A DNA stretch of 59,887 nt from Ruminococcus sp. (GTDB lineage Bacteria; Bacillota; Clostridia; Oscillospirales; Ruminococcaceae), in assembly GCA_017543335.1 (NCBI GenBank), contig JAFYGE010000004.1:1-59887 (forward strand), read 5' to 3'. Numbering within the stretch: the stretch's first letter is position 1; each line of letters starts with the position of its first letter. The notes beneath the pieces were generated by a model. That model was not told the origin of the DNA. It saw only the letters and a program-made list of their open reading frames with translations, and ran no database searches. Positions 27,040 to 36,020 of the stretch are shown here, one piece after another. The position numbers were made by a program, and so were the translations under genes.

Positions 27040-30000
27040 ATGCTTCTTATTACTTTTTTGCAGAACGAATTTATAAACACAACTGTTCTGCCCGATAAGA
27101 AAAAAGGTCACTATAAACTCAATCACGGCATAAGCAGCCTGACAGAGGATATAAATATCGACGGTATCGACAATAAATGGATAATATCCGGCGGTACGGA
27201 ATACAGCATATACCGCTATTCAGATGACGATAATGCCGAGCTCGTACAGCAGGCTGAGCTGACAAGTGACGATGTGCTTACTATAGATATTGCCGGTACA
27301 AGATGTATCCTTATAGTCGAGACTATAAAAGATGAGAAAAACCGCTTCAATAAAATATGCTTCAATAATCCTTCTTCTCAGAAATTCAGTATCGGAAAGA
27401 AAAGCGACAACGATATAGTCCTCGATGATACATATATATCCGGTTATCATGCTCTTATATCCAAAGAAAACGGAGTATGGAAGGTCACCGACCGTCAGAG
27501 CAGAAACGGTACTTATGTAAACAACCGCAGAATAGACGGTGAACACGAGCTTAATATCGGTGATGTAGTTTTCATCGTCGGATATAAATTCATAATCTGT
27601 GCCGACTTCATAGCCGCTAATATCGATTTCGATAAGAACGTAAAAGGAAGCGGTCTGAGCAAAGTTGTATTCCCTAAATTTGTACGTCCGGTCAAGAAAA
27701 GCGAAAGTCATGACGACTATTTCTACAGAACTGTCGACCTCGGAGAAAAAGCTCCGGAGCTGCCTGAAATAAAGCTTCTTCCGCCTGAGCATATGCATAA
27801 GCTTGACGAACAGCCTGCTATACTCAGTATGGGACCTGCAATGACAATGAGCACTGCTACAGTCCTCGTATCCGGTTACTCCGGTCTTGCCGCATATTAC
27901 CGTGGCACAAATATATCCTATGTAGTACCTTCTTTTATCATGGCAGGAAGCATGGTGCTTTCATCTATGATGTGGCCTAATCTCCTTAGAAAACGCCGCA
28001 AAAAGGTACAGAAGAAAAACGAAGCTCAGCGTATAAAAGAATATCAGGACTATATCATGGACCTGAGAGCTGCTGTAAACGTAATGCTCGATAACGAAAA
28101 AGAGTACCTATGCAAAAAATCACTCACCGCAGAGCAGTGCCTGACAAGAGTAATAAACCATGACCGTTTCCTGTGGAGCAAAAGTATCAACGATGAAGAT
28201 TTCCTCAGTGCTGCAATAGGTACCGGAAAAAAAGAATCCCAAATAACGGTAAAGTACACCGAAGATGCTGACACTTTCTTCAAGGACGACCTGCGTTATG
28301 ACATGATGCAGTTTGCTCACGATGAAAGGATACTCTACGATGTGCCGATAACTATATCGCTCAATAAGGGCTGCATATGCGGTATCAGCGGAGAAAAAAC
28401 TGCTGCATATGACCTCATCAAAGAGATAGTAGTACAGCTTACTTCACTGTACTCATATGACGAGCTGAAGCTCATCTTCATTTGCGGTGAGGACGAGGCT
28501 GAAAAATGGGACTATGTAAAGTGGCTTCCGCATACATGGAACAGCGAAAACTCTTTCAGATACTTCTCATCCTCTGCCGATGAACTGAAAGAACTTGCTG
28601 CCGAGCTTGAAAAAGAGATCGATAACCGTATGACTCACCCACAGAATGATTTCCCGAAAATGCTCGTTATCGCCTCTAACAAAAAATATATGGACAGCCT
28701 TGATATCATGTCCGTGATAATGAAGAACAGAGAATCACTGAATATAAGCATACTTACAGCGTTCGGAATGTACAACTATAACAATTCAAATATCATAATA
28801 GAGATATCCGCCGAGGGTGCTAAGGTCTATGACCGCAAAAACAGCGATGTATCTGAATTCAAGCCATATACAGTGCCTACTGCATTTGATTCACCTGTTA
28901 TAAACTTTGAAAATTATCTCGATTCTATATCAAATATAAAGCTCGATATAACCAACGAAAAATATCAGCTCCCTAAGATGATAACATTCCTTGATATGTT
29001 CAAGGTATCTAAAGTAGAGCATCTGAACAGCCTTACAAGGTGGGCTGAGAACAATCCTATAAAGTCGCTTAAAACTGAGATAGGTGCATCACCGTCCGGT
29101 GACGTTTTCTTCATCGATATGCACGAAAAATATCACGGTCCTCACGGTCTTATAGCCGGTACTACAGGTTCAGGTAAGAGTGAATCTATCATCACCGTGA
29201 TACTCTCACTTGCAGTAAACTACAGTCCGGAGGAAGTCGCATTCGTTATCGTCGACTACAAGGGCGGCGGTCTTGCCGACGCTTTCAACGATGTCAAAGA
29301 AGAAGTTATAGACGGCAAAACAGTTGAGGTAAGCTATAAGCTCCCGCACGTTGTGGGCACTGTTACAAACCTCGACGGCTCAACTATCGAAAGAGCCTGC
29401 ATATCCATTGAGACTGAGATCAAACGCCGTCAGATACTTTTCAAGAAAGCACGTAAGATCTCCAACGAAGGTACTATGGATATTTACAAGTATCAGCAGC
29501 TCAGACGTGAAGGTGCCGACCTCGAAGTGCTCCCTCACCTATTTATAGTTTGCGACGAGTTTGCTGAGCTCAAAGCCGACAGAAGCGACTTCATGGACCT
29601 TCTCGTAAGTGCGGCACGTATCGGACGAAGCCTCGGTGTACACCTCATACTCGCTACACAGAAGCCGGACAGCGTTGTAAGCCCTCAGATATGGAGTAAC
29701 TCACGTTTCAAGATATGTCTTAAAGTTCAGGGAAAAGAGGACAGTAAGGCTGTTATCCAGTGCCCTGACGCTGCCGAAATATCCACTACAGGACGTTTCT
29801 TCTTCCAAGTTGGATACAACGAAGTTTTCAGCATGGGACAGTCTGCATGGTGCGGTGCAGATTATATCGAAGCAGAAGATTTTGTCAAGAGTGATATAGA
29901 GTCCGCTGAGGTCATAGGCAATACCGGAAATATCATTTACGAAAAAGTGAGAAAACCCGAAATAAAAGTAAACAAGAACAAGCGTACAGTTTCTCAGCTC

Positions 30001-31731
30001 ATAGCTGTAAGAAATTACCTTATAGATATTGCAAAGGATATAGATGTAAGACCACTATGGCTCGACCCTATCCCTGCGAAGCTCTCTCTCAAAGCACTCT
30101 ACAGCGAGCTCGGCGAGCGTAAATACAGGGACAATTACGTGCCGCTTGACCCTGTTATCGGTAAGCGTGACGACCTGTACAACCGTATTCAGGAGATAAT
30201 GACAGTGCCGTTCTCTGAGAAAGGAAATCTCATAATTTACGGAGCTGCCGGAAGCGGACTTGATATGTTCTTCATTTCCTTTGTTTACTCTCTCATCTAT
30301 GCCTATAATGCAGAACAGGTAAATATCTATATACTTGATTTTGATGCAGGATTCCTTAAAGTATACGACAAAGCTCCGCAGGTCGGAGATGTTGTGCTCG
30401 CAGAAGAAGAGGAGGACGTAAAGAACATTATAAGCTCCGTAAGTGATGAGATAAACAGAAGAAGCAAGCTCTTCTCGGAGTACAGAGGTGAATATTCAGA
30501 ATACTGCAAGTACTCCGGAAGCACTCTGCCTAACATCGTGCTCATCCTCAACAACTACACTGCCTTCATGGAGAAATTCAACGAGGCAATAACATCTCAG
30601 CTTATATTCATCGCAAGAGAAGGCGTTAAAAGAGGTATATATGTCGTTATCGGAACTCCTTCTATAAATACCAATTTCCGCCTGAGACAGTATATCCAGC
30701 AGACTTTTATGCTGAAAATGAACGATGTAAACGATTATGTCGGAGTACTCGGACGTACCGGCGGTATCACTCCTTCCGACTGTGCAGGAAGTGGTATCGT
30801 CAAAGAGAGCGATATAACATATAAATTCCAGACCGCCGATATTTTCGATATTATCCCTTCAGATGACGAATCCGACGAAGTTATCCTCGATTCCGCTAAG
30901 GAGATAAGAGACCTCTGCGAGAACATCAATAGAAACTGGAACGGCAGGTCCGCACAGTCATACAAGCAAATAGAGGTCAACGCTGAAAATGTACTTTCCG
31001 AAAGCATATCATGGAAAAACGTACCGCTCGGAACAGTAGATGAGACCGTCTTTACCTATGATATGAGCGATAAGTACATAACATTTGTCTCATCTGTTTC
31101 TGAAAATCAGCTTACACGTTTTGCCGGATATATCACAAAGGCTCTTGCTAAGGACGACTCTATATCTGTAGTTCTGCTCGACAGCTCCGGAGAACTAAGA
31201 CCGGATGAAGATGTAAATTATAAGTATTACTCAACAGTTGAGGAGTTCAATGAATGGAACAAATTCTACAAAGCAGATGCCGAAGCAAGATGCAGTAAAC
31301 TGATAAGAAATGAACAGGGCGAGATAGTCATGAGCGAGGACGCTAAACACGTATACGTCGTGATAAACTCCTTCCAGAAAGCTTCAAAAATAGCCGATCT
31401 CAACGTAACATTCAATAACTTCAAACTCATTATCAACGAACTTCCTGAGGTACACTACCACTATGTTATCCTTGACACTGAAAATAATATGAACGCCGAC
31501 AGAGGTGCGTATGTTCATATCGTCAAAAACCTTGAAGATATTACTTCTCTTGAGAATTTTGACACTGAAAATAACAGAGAATGGTTCGATGCTTCAGGTA
31601 TATGGCTCGGCGGAAGCTTATCCCAAAACGGATTATTTACTATTGAAAACTCACTTCCTATGCTGACAGAAAGTGAAGCAGTTTTAATAAGAAATAAGAA
31701 CGCTGAGAAGAAATTCCGTTATTTCGGATGA
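27040..31731 (+). CDS. essC: Type VII secretion ATPase EssC (FtsK/SpoIIIE family)
   Basis: 1563 residues, the usual EssC size. N-terminus: an FHA-like domain (about 115-190) with IGKKSDNDIV and SRNGTYVNNR. Two membrane spans lie at about 265-312. The first ATPase domain has GTTGSGKSES (Walker A, about 707) and LPHLFIVCDEFAEL (Walker B, about 830). The second domain has GAAGSGLDMF near 1067, where the P-loop Lys-Thr is missing, and the third (about 1330-1500) lacks a P-loop. Active D1 with degenerate D2/D3 is seen in many EssC proteins. It drives export of WXG100 substrates across the membrane. RBS AAAGGAG precedes the ATG. Confidence 0.95.
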   Translation: MLLITFLQNEFINTTVLPDKKKGHYKLNHGISSLTEDINIDGIDNKWIISGGTEYSIYRYSDDDNAELVQQAELTSDDVLTIDIAGTRCILIVETIKDEKNRFNKICFNNPSSQKFSIGKKSDNDIVLDDTYISGYHALISKENGVWKVTDRQSRNGTYVNNRRIDGEHELNIGDVVFIVGYKFIICADFIAANIDFDKNVKGSGLSKVVFPKFVRPVKKSESHDDYFYRTVDLGEKAPELPEIKLLPPEHMHKLDEQPAILSMGPAMTMSTATVLVSGYSGLAAYYRGTNISYVVPSFIMAGSMVLSSMMWPNLLRKRRKKVQKKNEAQRIKEYQDYIMDLRAAVNVMLDNEKEYLCKKSLTAEQCLTRVINHDRFLWSKSINDEDFLSAAIGTGKKESQITVKYTEDADTFFKDDLRYDMMQFAHDERILYDVPITISLNKGCICGISGEKTAAYDLIKEIVVQLTSLYSYDELKLIFICGEDEAEKWDYVKWLPHTWNSENSFRYFSSSADELKELAAELEKEIDNRMTHPQNDFPKMLVIASNKKYMDSLDIMSVIMKNRESLNISILTAFGMYNYNNSNIIIEISAEGAKVYDRKNSDVSEFKPYTVPTAFDSPVINFENYLDSISNIKLDITNEKYQLPKMITFLDMFKVSKVEHLNSLTRWAENNPIKSLKTEIGASPSGDVFFIDMHEKYHGPHGLIAGTTGSGKSESIITVILSLAVNYSPEEVAFVIVDYKGGGLADAFNDVKEEVIDGKTVEVSYKLPHVVGTVTNLDGSTIERACISIETEIKRRQILFKKARKISNEGTMDIYKYQQLRREGADLEVLPHLFIVCDEFAELKADRSDFMDLLVSAARIGRSLGVHLILATQKPDSVVSPQIWSNSRFKICLKVQGKEDSKAVIQCPDAAEISTTGRFFFQVGYNEVFSMGQSAWCGADYIEAEDFVKSDIESAEVIGNTGNIIYEKVRKPEIKVNKNKRTVSQLIAVRNYLIDIAKDIDVRPLWLDPIPAKLSLKALYSELGERKYRDNYVPLDPVIGKRDDLYNRIQEIMTVPFSEKGNLIIYGAAGSGLDMFFISFVYSLIYAYNAEQVNIYILDFDAGFLKVYDKAPQVGDVVLAEEEEDVKNIISSVSDEINRRSKLFSEYRGEYSEYCKYSGSTLPNIVLILNNYTAFMEKFNEAITSQLIFIAREGVKRGIYVVIGTPSINTNFRLRQYIQQTFMLKMNDVNDYVGVLGRTGGITPSDCAGSGIVKESDITYKFQTADIFDIIPSDDESDEVILDSAKEIRDLCENINRNWNGRSAQSYKQIEVNAENVLSESISWKNVPLGTVDETVFTYDMSDKYITFVSSVSENQLTRFAGYITKALAKDDSISVVLLDSSGELRPDEDVNYKYYSTVEEFNEWNKFYKADAEARCSKLIRNEQGEIVMSEDAKHVYVVINSFQKASKIADLNVTFNNFKLIINELPEVHYHYVILDTENNMNADRGAYVHIVKNLEDITSLENFDTENNREWFDASGIWLGGSLSQNGLFTIENSLPMLTESEAVLIRNKNAEKKFRYFG

Positions 31732-31738
31732 AAAAATG

Positions 31739-31804
31739 GTGGATTTTCACAGCAAAAAGAGTGGATTATCTCAGCAATAAAAAGGGTAAAAAACAGCAAA
31801 AAAA
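31739..31804 (+). repeat. Three tandem 22-bp repeats (iteron-like)
   Basis: CAGCAA occurs at 31750, 31772 and 31794, exactly 22 bases apart. Units 1 and 2 (31739-31760, 31761-31782) share GTGGATTnTCnCAGCAA; unit 3 keeps the CAGCAA half. The array starts 8 bases after the essC stop and lies about 110 bases before the WXG100 promoter. Tandem 22-bp direct repeats are the classical form of Rep binding sites. Confidence 0.7.
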
Positions 31805-31913
31805 TTTTTTAGCCTCAAAATTTGCAGATATACCGTGAATAATTGGGCATCCAAAATTTAAAATAACTAAAATTTTAACTCGTGCATTTTTAAAATACCC
31901 CAAAATGCAAATG

Positions 31914-31922
31914 TGGTATAAT
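31914..31922 (+). promoter_or_regulatory. Extended -10 promoter of the WXG100 pair
   Basis: TGGTATAAT, an extended -10, with no good -35 at 17 bases. The WXG100 genes thus likely have their own strong transcript, with AGGAGGAA before the first ATG. Confidence 0.65.
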
Positions 31923-31988
31923 GTATTCAACAAAGCAAGAGATGCTTTGAAAACGATCAAATTTATTTATTAATAGGAGGAATTTAAA

Positions 31989-32309
31989 ATGGCAGGCAAT
32001 TCAATTCGTTACAGTGAAGGTACAGATTCCATCATAAACACTGCAGCAGCTATCTCTGAGCTCGGAGATGAATTTTTCAACGAGTACACACAGCTTTACA
32101 ACTTAGTTGAAGGCGAGCTTTCAAACGTTTGGAAGGGCGAAGACTCTGACGCTTTCAAGAACAAGGTTAACGAAGAAAAGCGTTACTTTGAAACAATGAG
32201 AGACATCATCAACGAGTATGCTACTTTCCTTCGTAACACAGCTAATGCTCACGAAGCTCGTATGGAAGACAGCAGAAGCCAGGTTGATTCAAACTGTGCT
32301 TTTGATTGA
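31989..32309 (+). CDS. WXG100-family type VII secretion substrate
   Basis: 106 residues, no signal peptide, all helical. The central turn is VWKGEDSDAF with W48-K49-G50, the WXG motif between two amphipathic helices. ESAT-6/EsxA-type proteins form helical hairpin dimers exported by EssC. The ribosome site AGGAGGAA is strong and the gene has its own promoter, fitting high expression. It pairs with the similar-size gene 65 bases downstream. Confidence 0.92.
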   Translation: MAGNSIRYSEGTDSIINTAAAISELGDEFFNEYTQLYNLVEGELSNVWKGEDSDAFKNKVNEEKRYFETMRDIINEYATFLRNTANAHEARMEDSRSQVDSNCAFD

Positions 32310-32373
32310 TCTTAACTCAGACACAAGTAACTGAATTATAATAGAATAATCGTTTTTTAGGAGGAATATTACC

Positions 32374-32688
32374 ATGGCTAACAAAGAATTGTTCGTAAAC
32401 CCAGAAGAAATCAGAAGCTGCTCTAATCAGCTCACTACTTACGCTGATCAGATGAAAGATACTCTTGACAACCTCGTTGTAAAGATGGACAGCACAGAGG
32501 CTTTATATCAGGCACAGAGTGCTACAGATATGAGAGACAAATTCACAGAGCTCAAGCCTCAGTTTGAAAAGTTCACAGCTTACGTTAAGAAGGTAGCTAC
32601 ATACCTCATTCAGAACGTTGCAGAGCCTGCTGAAGTAACAGACCAGGTTGCTTCTCAGAATGTTGCAAACATAAAGAAGCCTCTCTAA
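32374..32688 (+). CDS. WXG100-like partner lacking the WXG motif
   Basis: 104 residues, helical, no signal. It has the WXG100 length and hydrophobic pattern (EEIRSCSNQLTTYADQMKDT helix, a turn, then DMRDKFTELKPQFEKFTAYV), but the turn reads LYQAQSATDM, with Y45-Q46-A47 where WXG is expected. WXG100 heterodimers such as EsxA/EsxB-type pairs often have one degenerate partner. TTAGGAGGAA precedes the ATG. It is probably co-expressed and co-exported with the gene before it. Confidence 0.8.
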   Translation: MANKELFVNPEEIRSCSNQLTTYADQMKDTLDNLVVKMDSTEALYQAQSATDMRDKFTELKPQFEKFTAYVKKVATYLIQNVAEPAEVTDQVASQNVANIKKPL

Positions 32689-32708
32689 TAAAAACTCATG
32701 ATACAGTA

Positions 32709-32753
32709 TGCCGGATACGGTCATTTAACCGAAATAAAATGACTGTTCCGGCA
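32709..32753 (+). repeat. Imperfect 45-bp inverted repeat between WXG100-like and lipoprotein genes
   Basis: TGCCGG (32709-32714) pairs with CCGGCA (32748-32753) and GTCATTT (32720-32726) pairs with AAATGAC (32737-32743). There is no T-run after it, so it is more like a transcript-stability or partial attenuation hairpin than a full terminator. Confidence 0.6.
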
Positions 32754-32787
32754 AAATCAACAATTAAATATTTAAAGGTGGTTTAAG

Positions 32788-34836
32788 ATGATATTTAAAC
32801 GTGTAATATCAGCGATGACTGGTGCCGCCTTGCTTACATCTTATATGTCCGTTCTTTCCGGATGCAGCTTGAAGGAATTCTTCAACAATTCCAGCTCAAG
32901 CACATCAGAGTCCAAAGCTGATGACGGAGTTCTCACAAACGGTGAGTGGCTTTCAATGGTCAATGATGCATTCGGTATGCAGGTCGACGAAGAAGCAGAA
33001 GACGGTGAACTTGATGCAGCAAGGGATTGGGGAGTTATCGGTGAAAGTGAAGAAATCGACAAGAATGCTCCTGTAGATGATAAATTCGTTACCACTACTT
33101 TGATGAGAGCAGCCGGATTTGCTGATGAGAATTCTACTGACGAAGAGGTCATCAATGCCGCTATCGAACACGGCGTTCTGAAAGATCCAAATACTCCTCT
33201 CACTGACCCTGAAGCAGCTGCTGAGTCTCTTATCAAAACTCAGGACGAATGGGCTAGTCAGGAATTTGAAGAGCATCGTAACGTTGAACTCGTAGAAGGA
33301 GTTCAGAACTTTGACGAAAAACTGAAAACTACAGATTTTGAGATCAAAGACGATTTTATCGTACTCCCGACAGAGTACGCTCAGACTCTTACCAAAGACA
33401 GCGTATTTATCCTTCCTAAGGATGATGAAACCGGCAAGGGCGGTGCCTATAAGGTAGTTGCTACTGTTGATAACGGCAACGGCACAACAAATGTTAAGGG
33501 AGTTGCTGCTAAGCCAGAGGAAGTTTACTCAAAACTTGATATTTCCGGTAGATTCGACGCTGATCTTAGCTCTTTTGAACCAGCAAATGATCCAAGAATA
33601 ACTGTCTATAATGGACAGTCTACAGGCGTATCTTATAACGAACCTAATAATTTTTCTATTAAACCTTTAAGCTATACCGGCTATGATAATGATGAAGGAA
33701 TCAAGGAAATGGCATCTGTTGGTGTTAAATCTATCGATTTCGGAATCGATCTAGGCGAAGGTATGAAAATTAACGCAACTGTTCGTGATATTTCACTTAA
33801 TACAGATGTTGACTGGGATTTCGGTGTATTCTCAGGACTTGATATAAACAGAGTATATATGGCTCTTGATTATACTTCTGAGGTGTCGATCGAACAGGAA
33901 CTCTTTAATGCTGATCCTGATGAAAAGCTTCAATGGGAAAAATTCCTTGCAAGAAAATACGTTGACGAACCGGAAATTGAACTTGGTAAAGTCGCTGTAT
34001 ATATCTGCCCGGGAATATCTGTAAATTTCAGAGTTAAATTCTCCCTTGAAGCAAGCGGAAAACTTACACTCTCTCTTGCTACTACAAATACAAAGGGATT
34101 TGAACTTAAAGGTTCAAACTTCCGTTCTATAAACAAGACATCCAAGAGTGCTGAAATAGTACTTTCTGGTGAAGCTGGTGCTTACATGACTTTGACTCTC
34201 GCTTTAAGTCTTGATTATGTTATCGGAGTATTAGACCTTCTCAGCCTTAACCTCAAGCTTGGTCCTACAGCTAAGGCAGAAGCTAAGATACACTCTCAGG
34301 AAGGCAAAGACGATATGCTGTGTCTGGATATCGGAGTTACATTTAAGATCGAACTTAAACTGATACTAATGGAACAGATAATGGAAGCCTTTGATCTGGA
34401 CGCTTCATTGACGCTGATAGATGAGGATCTTCCACTCTGGACACGACATTTTGAGAACCTGAAGCAAGTTCCTAAGTGTACAGCTGATGAAGAGGCTACT
34501 ACAGAAGCTGTAGAAACAACAACTATCCCTGTAGGCAGCTTTGAGTTAGCTGATGCATATGTTTCCCTCGAAGTAGGTCAGTCAGGAAGAATCGGAGTTA
34601 AATCACTTCCTTCCGGAACTTCTGTAAATGACCTCGTATGGTCTTCAAGCGATACATCCAAGGTAACTGTTGACCAGAACGGTAATATACAGGCAGTTTC
34701 AGGCGGTACTGTCAGCATCACAGTTAAAACTAAGGATGGAAAGAGTACAAGAACCTGTGCTGTTAACGTAAAATCAAAAGTTAACCTCGCAGACAATGCA
34801 GGACAAAATAATTCAGTACAGCTTTTAGCTGCATGA
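32788..34836 (+). CDS. Lipoprotein with SLH-like N-region and C-terminal Ig-like (Big2) domain
   Basis: 682 residues. Signal peptide with lipobox LSGC and lipid cysteine C26. Residues about 48-160 (LTNGEWLSMVNDAFGM, AARDWGVI, EVINAAIEHGVLKDPNTPLT) follow the pattern of degenerate S-layer-homology repeats that bind wall polymers. A long beta-rich middle has no family that I know. Residues about 600-665 (VGQSGRIGVKSLPSGT, LVWSSSDTSKVTVDQNG) are a Big2-type Ig domain. It would be anchored outside the membrane. It follows the WXG100 pair without its own clear promoter and ends at a strong terminator, so it is probably part of the secretion system or a partner of the secreted proteins. Confidence 0.82.
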   Translation: MIFKRVISAMTGAALLTSYMSVLSGCSLKEFFNNSSSSTSESKADDGVLTNGEWLSMVNDAFGMQVDEEAEDGELDAARDWGVIGESEEIDKNAPVDDKFVTTTLMRAAGFADENSTDEEVINAAIEHGVLKDPNTPLTDPEAAAESLIKTQDEWASQEFEEHRNVELVEGVQNFDEKLKTTDFEIKDDFIVLPTEYAQTLTKDSVFILPKDDETGKGGAYKVVATVDNGNGTTNVKGVAAKPEEVYSKLDISGRFDADLSSFEPANDPRITVYNGQSTGVSYNEPNNFSIKPLSYTGYDNDEGIKEMASVGVKSIDFGIDLGEGMKINATVRDISLNTDVDWDFGVFSGLDINRVYMALDYTSEVSIEQELFNADPDEKLQWEKFLARKYVDEPEIELGKVAVYICPGISVNFRVKFSLEASGKLTLSLATTNTKGFELKGSNFRSINKTSKSAEIVLSGEAGAYMTLTLALSLDYVIGVLDLLSLNLKLGPTAKAEAKIHSQEGKDDMLCLDIGVTFKIELKLILMEQIMEAFDLDASLTLIDEDLPLWTRHFENLKQVPKCTADEEATTEAVETTTIPVGSFELADAYVSLEVGQSGRIGVKSLPSGTSVNDLVWSSSDTSKVTVDQNGNIQAVSGGTVSITVKTKDGKSTRTCAVNVKSKVNLADNAGQNNSVQLLAA

Positions 34837-34848
34837 TATAGTTTTTTG

Positions 34849-34880
34849 ATCGGAAGCTCGTTTCGGGCTTCCGATTTTTT
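34849..34880 (+). terminator. Terminator ending the T7SS-like region
   Basis: ATCGGAAGC pairs with GCTTCCGAT around a short loop, followed by TTTTTT on the plus strand. It abuts the 3' end of the convergent spoIID-like gene. Confidence 0.88.
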
Positions 34881-35919
34881 ATTGCTTCAGATCGCACCTT
34901 TTTATATCACAGCCGGAGTAATAATGTTCAAGTATCTCACGCCAGTTTTTGCCGTCCTTAGCCATAGCGTCCGCACCGTACTGACTCATGCCGACGCCGT
35001 GACCGAAACCTCTTGTAGTGAAAACAGCCTCATCGCCCTCGAATCTGACATCAAAACAGGCGGAGCGTAAGGTAAGGGCTGAGCGGAGTTCGCTTCCCGA
35101 TACCGTCCTGTCACCGGCAGAAACTGTGAGAACGGTACCGGAATCCGAAACATCCCCGACTTTTATCCACGAGCTTATATCGTCACCAAGCTTTATATCC
35201 GGAAAAGCTGTTTCAAGCTTATTTTCCAGTACTTCCCTGTTATAGCGTATCTCGTCCATATATTTTGGGGCAGAGCGGTCATAGCTGCTGTCAACGGGGA
35301 CAAGATAGTCTACAGAAGCTCCCCACGCATTTTCCGCACTCTCCGTCTTGCCGGAAGACATAGAGTGGAATGCAGAGATTATCGGTTCGTCATTATACAT
35401 TATTATATAGTCGAGCACCTCGTCGGCTGCATCTGATATTTTTTTATAATTCGGCTCAAAATTATCTCCGAAGAACTGCTTTGCCTGTTCCTCAGTAAAA
35501 TAGCCCTGATATTTCGAGGTATCGTTTGAGAAATCAGCACCTTTCAGCTCAGAAGTCGGAGAAGCTTTTTCCCTCATACGCTGTCTTTCTGCATATGTAT
35601 GAGCTGCAACCGCCTGTGCTTTGAGAGCTTCCTCGCTGAAAGATGCCGGCATCTCCGCACATACAGCTCCTATGACGTATTCTCTTACCGGAACTTCAAT
35701 TACCTCTCCGGACGCCATATCAAGCACTTTATATGGTTCATCTGTTACTGTGCCTGCGGTTTCCTCAGGCTCGTCCGGAGCTTCTTCTGCCGCCTCCGTG
35801 ACCGCCCTTTCCTCCGCTTCTGACGGTATGTCTGCCTTGCCTGAAAAATAGACCGGTATCGCCGGAAGTACTGCCGCTGCGGCAGAAAGTATAAGAACTG
35901 TAGAAAAATACTGTTTCAT
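34879..35919 (-). CDS. SpoIID/LytB-domain protein
   Basis: 346 residues. An N-terminal hydrophobic segment (about 5-25) is followed by an acidic Ala/Glu linker (35-65), then the SpoIID domain: REYVIGAVCAEMPASFSEEA with the catalytic-type glutamate, ALKAQAVAAHTYAERQR, FHSMSSGKTESAENAWG and the closing GFGHGVGMSQYGADAMAK. SpoIID is a lytic transglycosylase acting on stem-peptide-free glycan during engulfment; related proteins also act in vegetative cells. No spoIIQ or other spore gene lies next to it, so I do not insist on a sporulation role. GGAGGT precedes the ATG. Confidence 0.88.
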   Translation of the reverse strand: MKQYFSTVLILSAAAAVLPAIPVYFSGKADIPSEAEERAVTEAAEEAPDEPEETAGTVTDEPYKVLDMASGEVIEVPVREYVIGAVCAEMPASFSEEALKAQAVAAHTYAERQRMREKASPTSELKGADFSNDTSKYQGYFTEEQAKQFFGDNFEPNYKKISDAADEVLDYIIMYNDEPIISAFHSMSSGKTESAENAWGASVDYLVPVDSSYDRSAPKYMDEIRYNREVLENKLETAFPDIKLGDDISSWIKVGDVSDSGTVLTVSAGDRTVSGSELRSALTLRSACFDVRFEGDEAVFTTRGFGHGVGMSQYGADAMAKDGKNWREILEHYYSGCDIKRCDLKQ

Positions 35920-35957
35920 TGTTTACCTCCATTAGTCTTTTTTTAACTCGATTTCAT

Positions 35958-35986
35958 TTGACATAGCACAAAATATGGTGTATAAT
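35958..35986 (+). promoter_or_regulatory. Promoter of the citrate synthase gene
   Basis: TTGACA (35958-35963), 17 bases, TATAAT (35981-35986), a full consensus match 35 bases before the start codon. Confidence 0.85.
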
Positions 35987-36020
35987 TATTAGTGTATATT
36001 TTCAGAGGAGAGTGATTGTG

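Noticed and set aside
31739-31804. CRISPR array
   Set aside because: Only three short units, no spacers and no cas genes; the units are directly abutting.
34879-35919. SpoIID-like protein as proof of sporulation
   Set aside because: No other spore gene is in the window and SpoIID/LytB domains also occur in non-sporulating bacteria.
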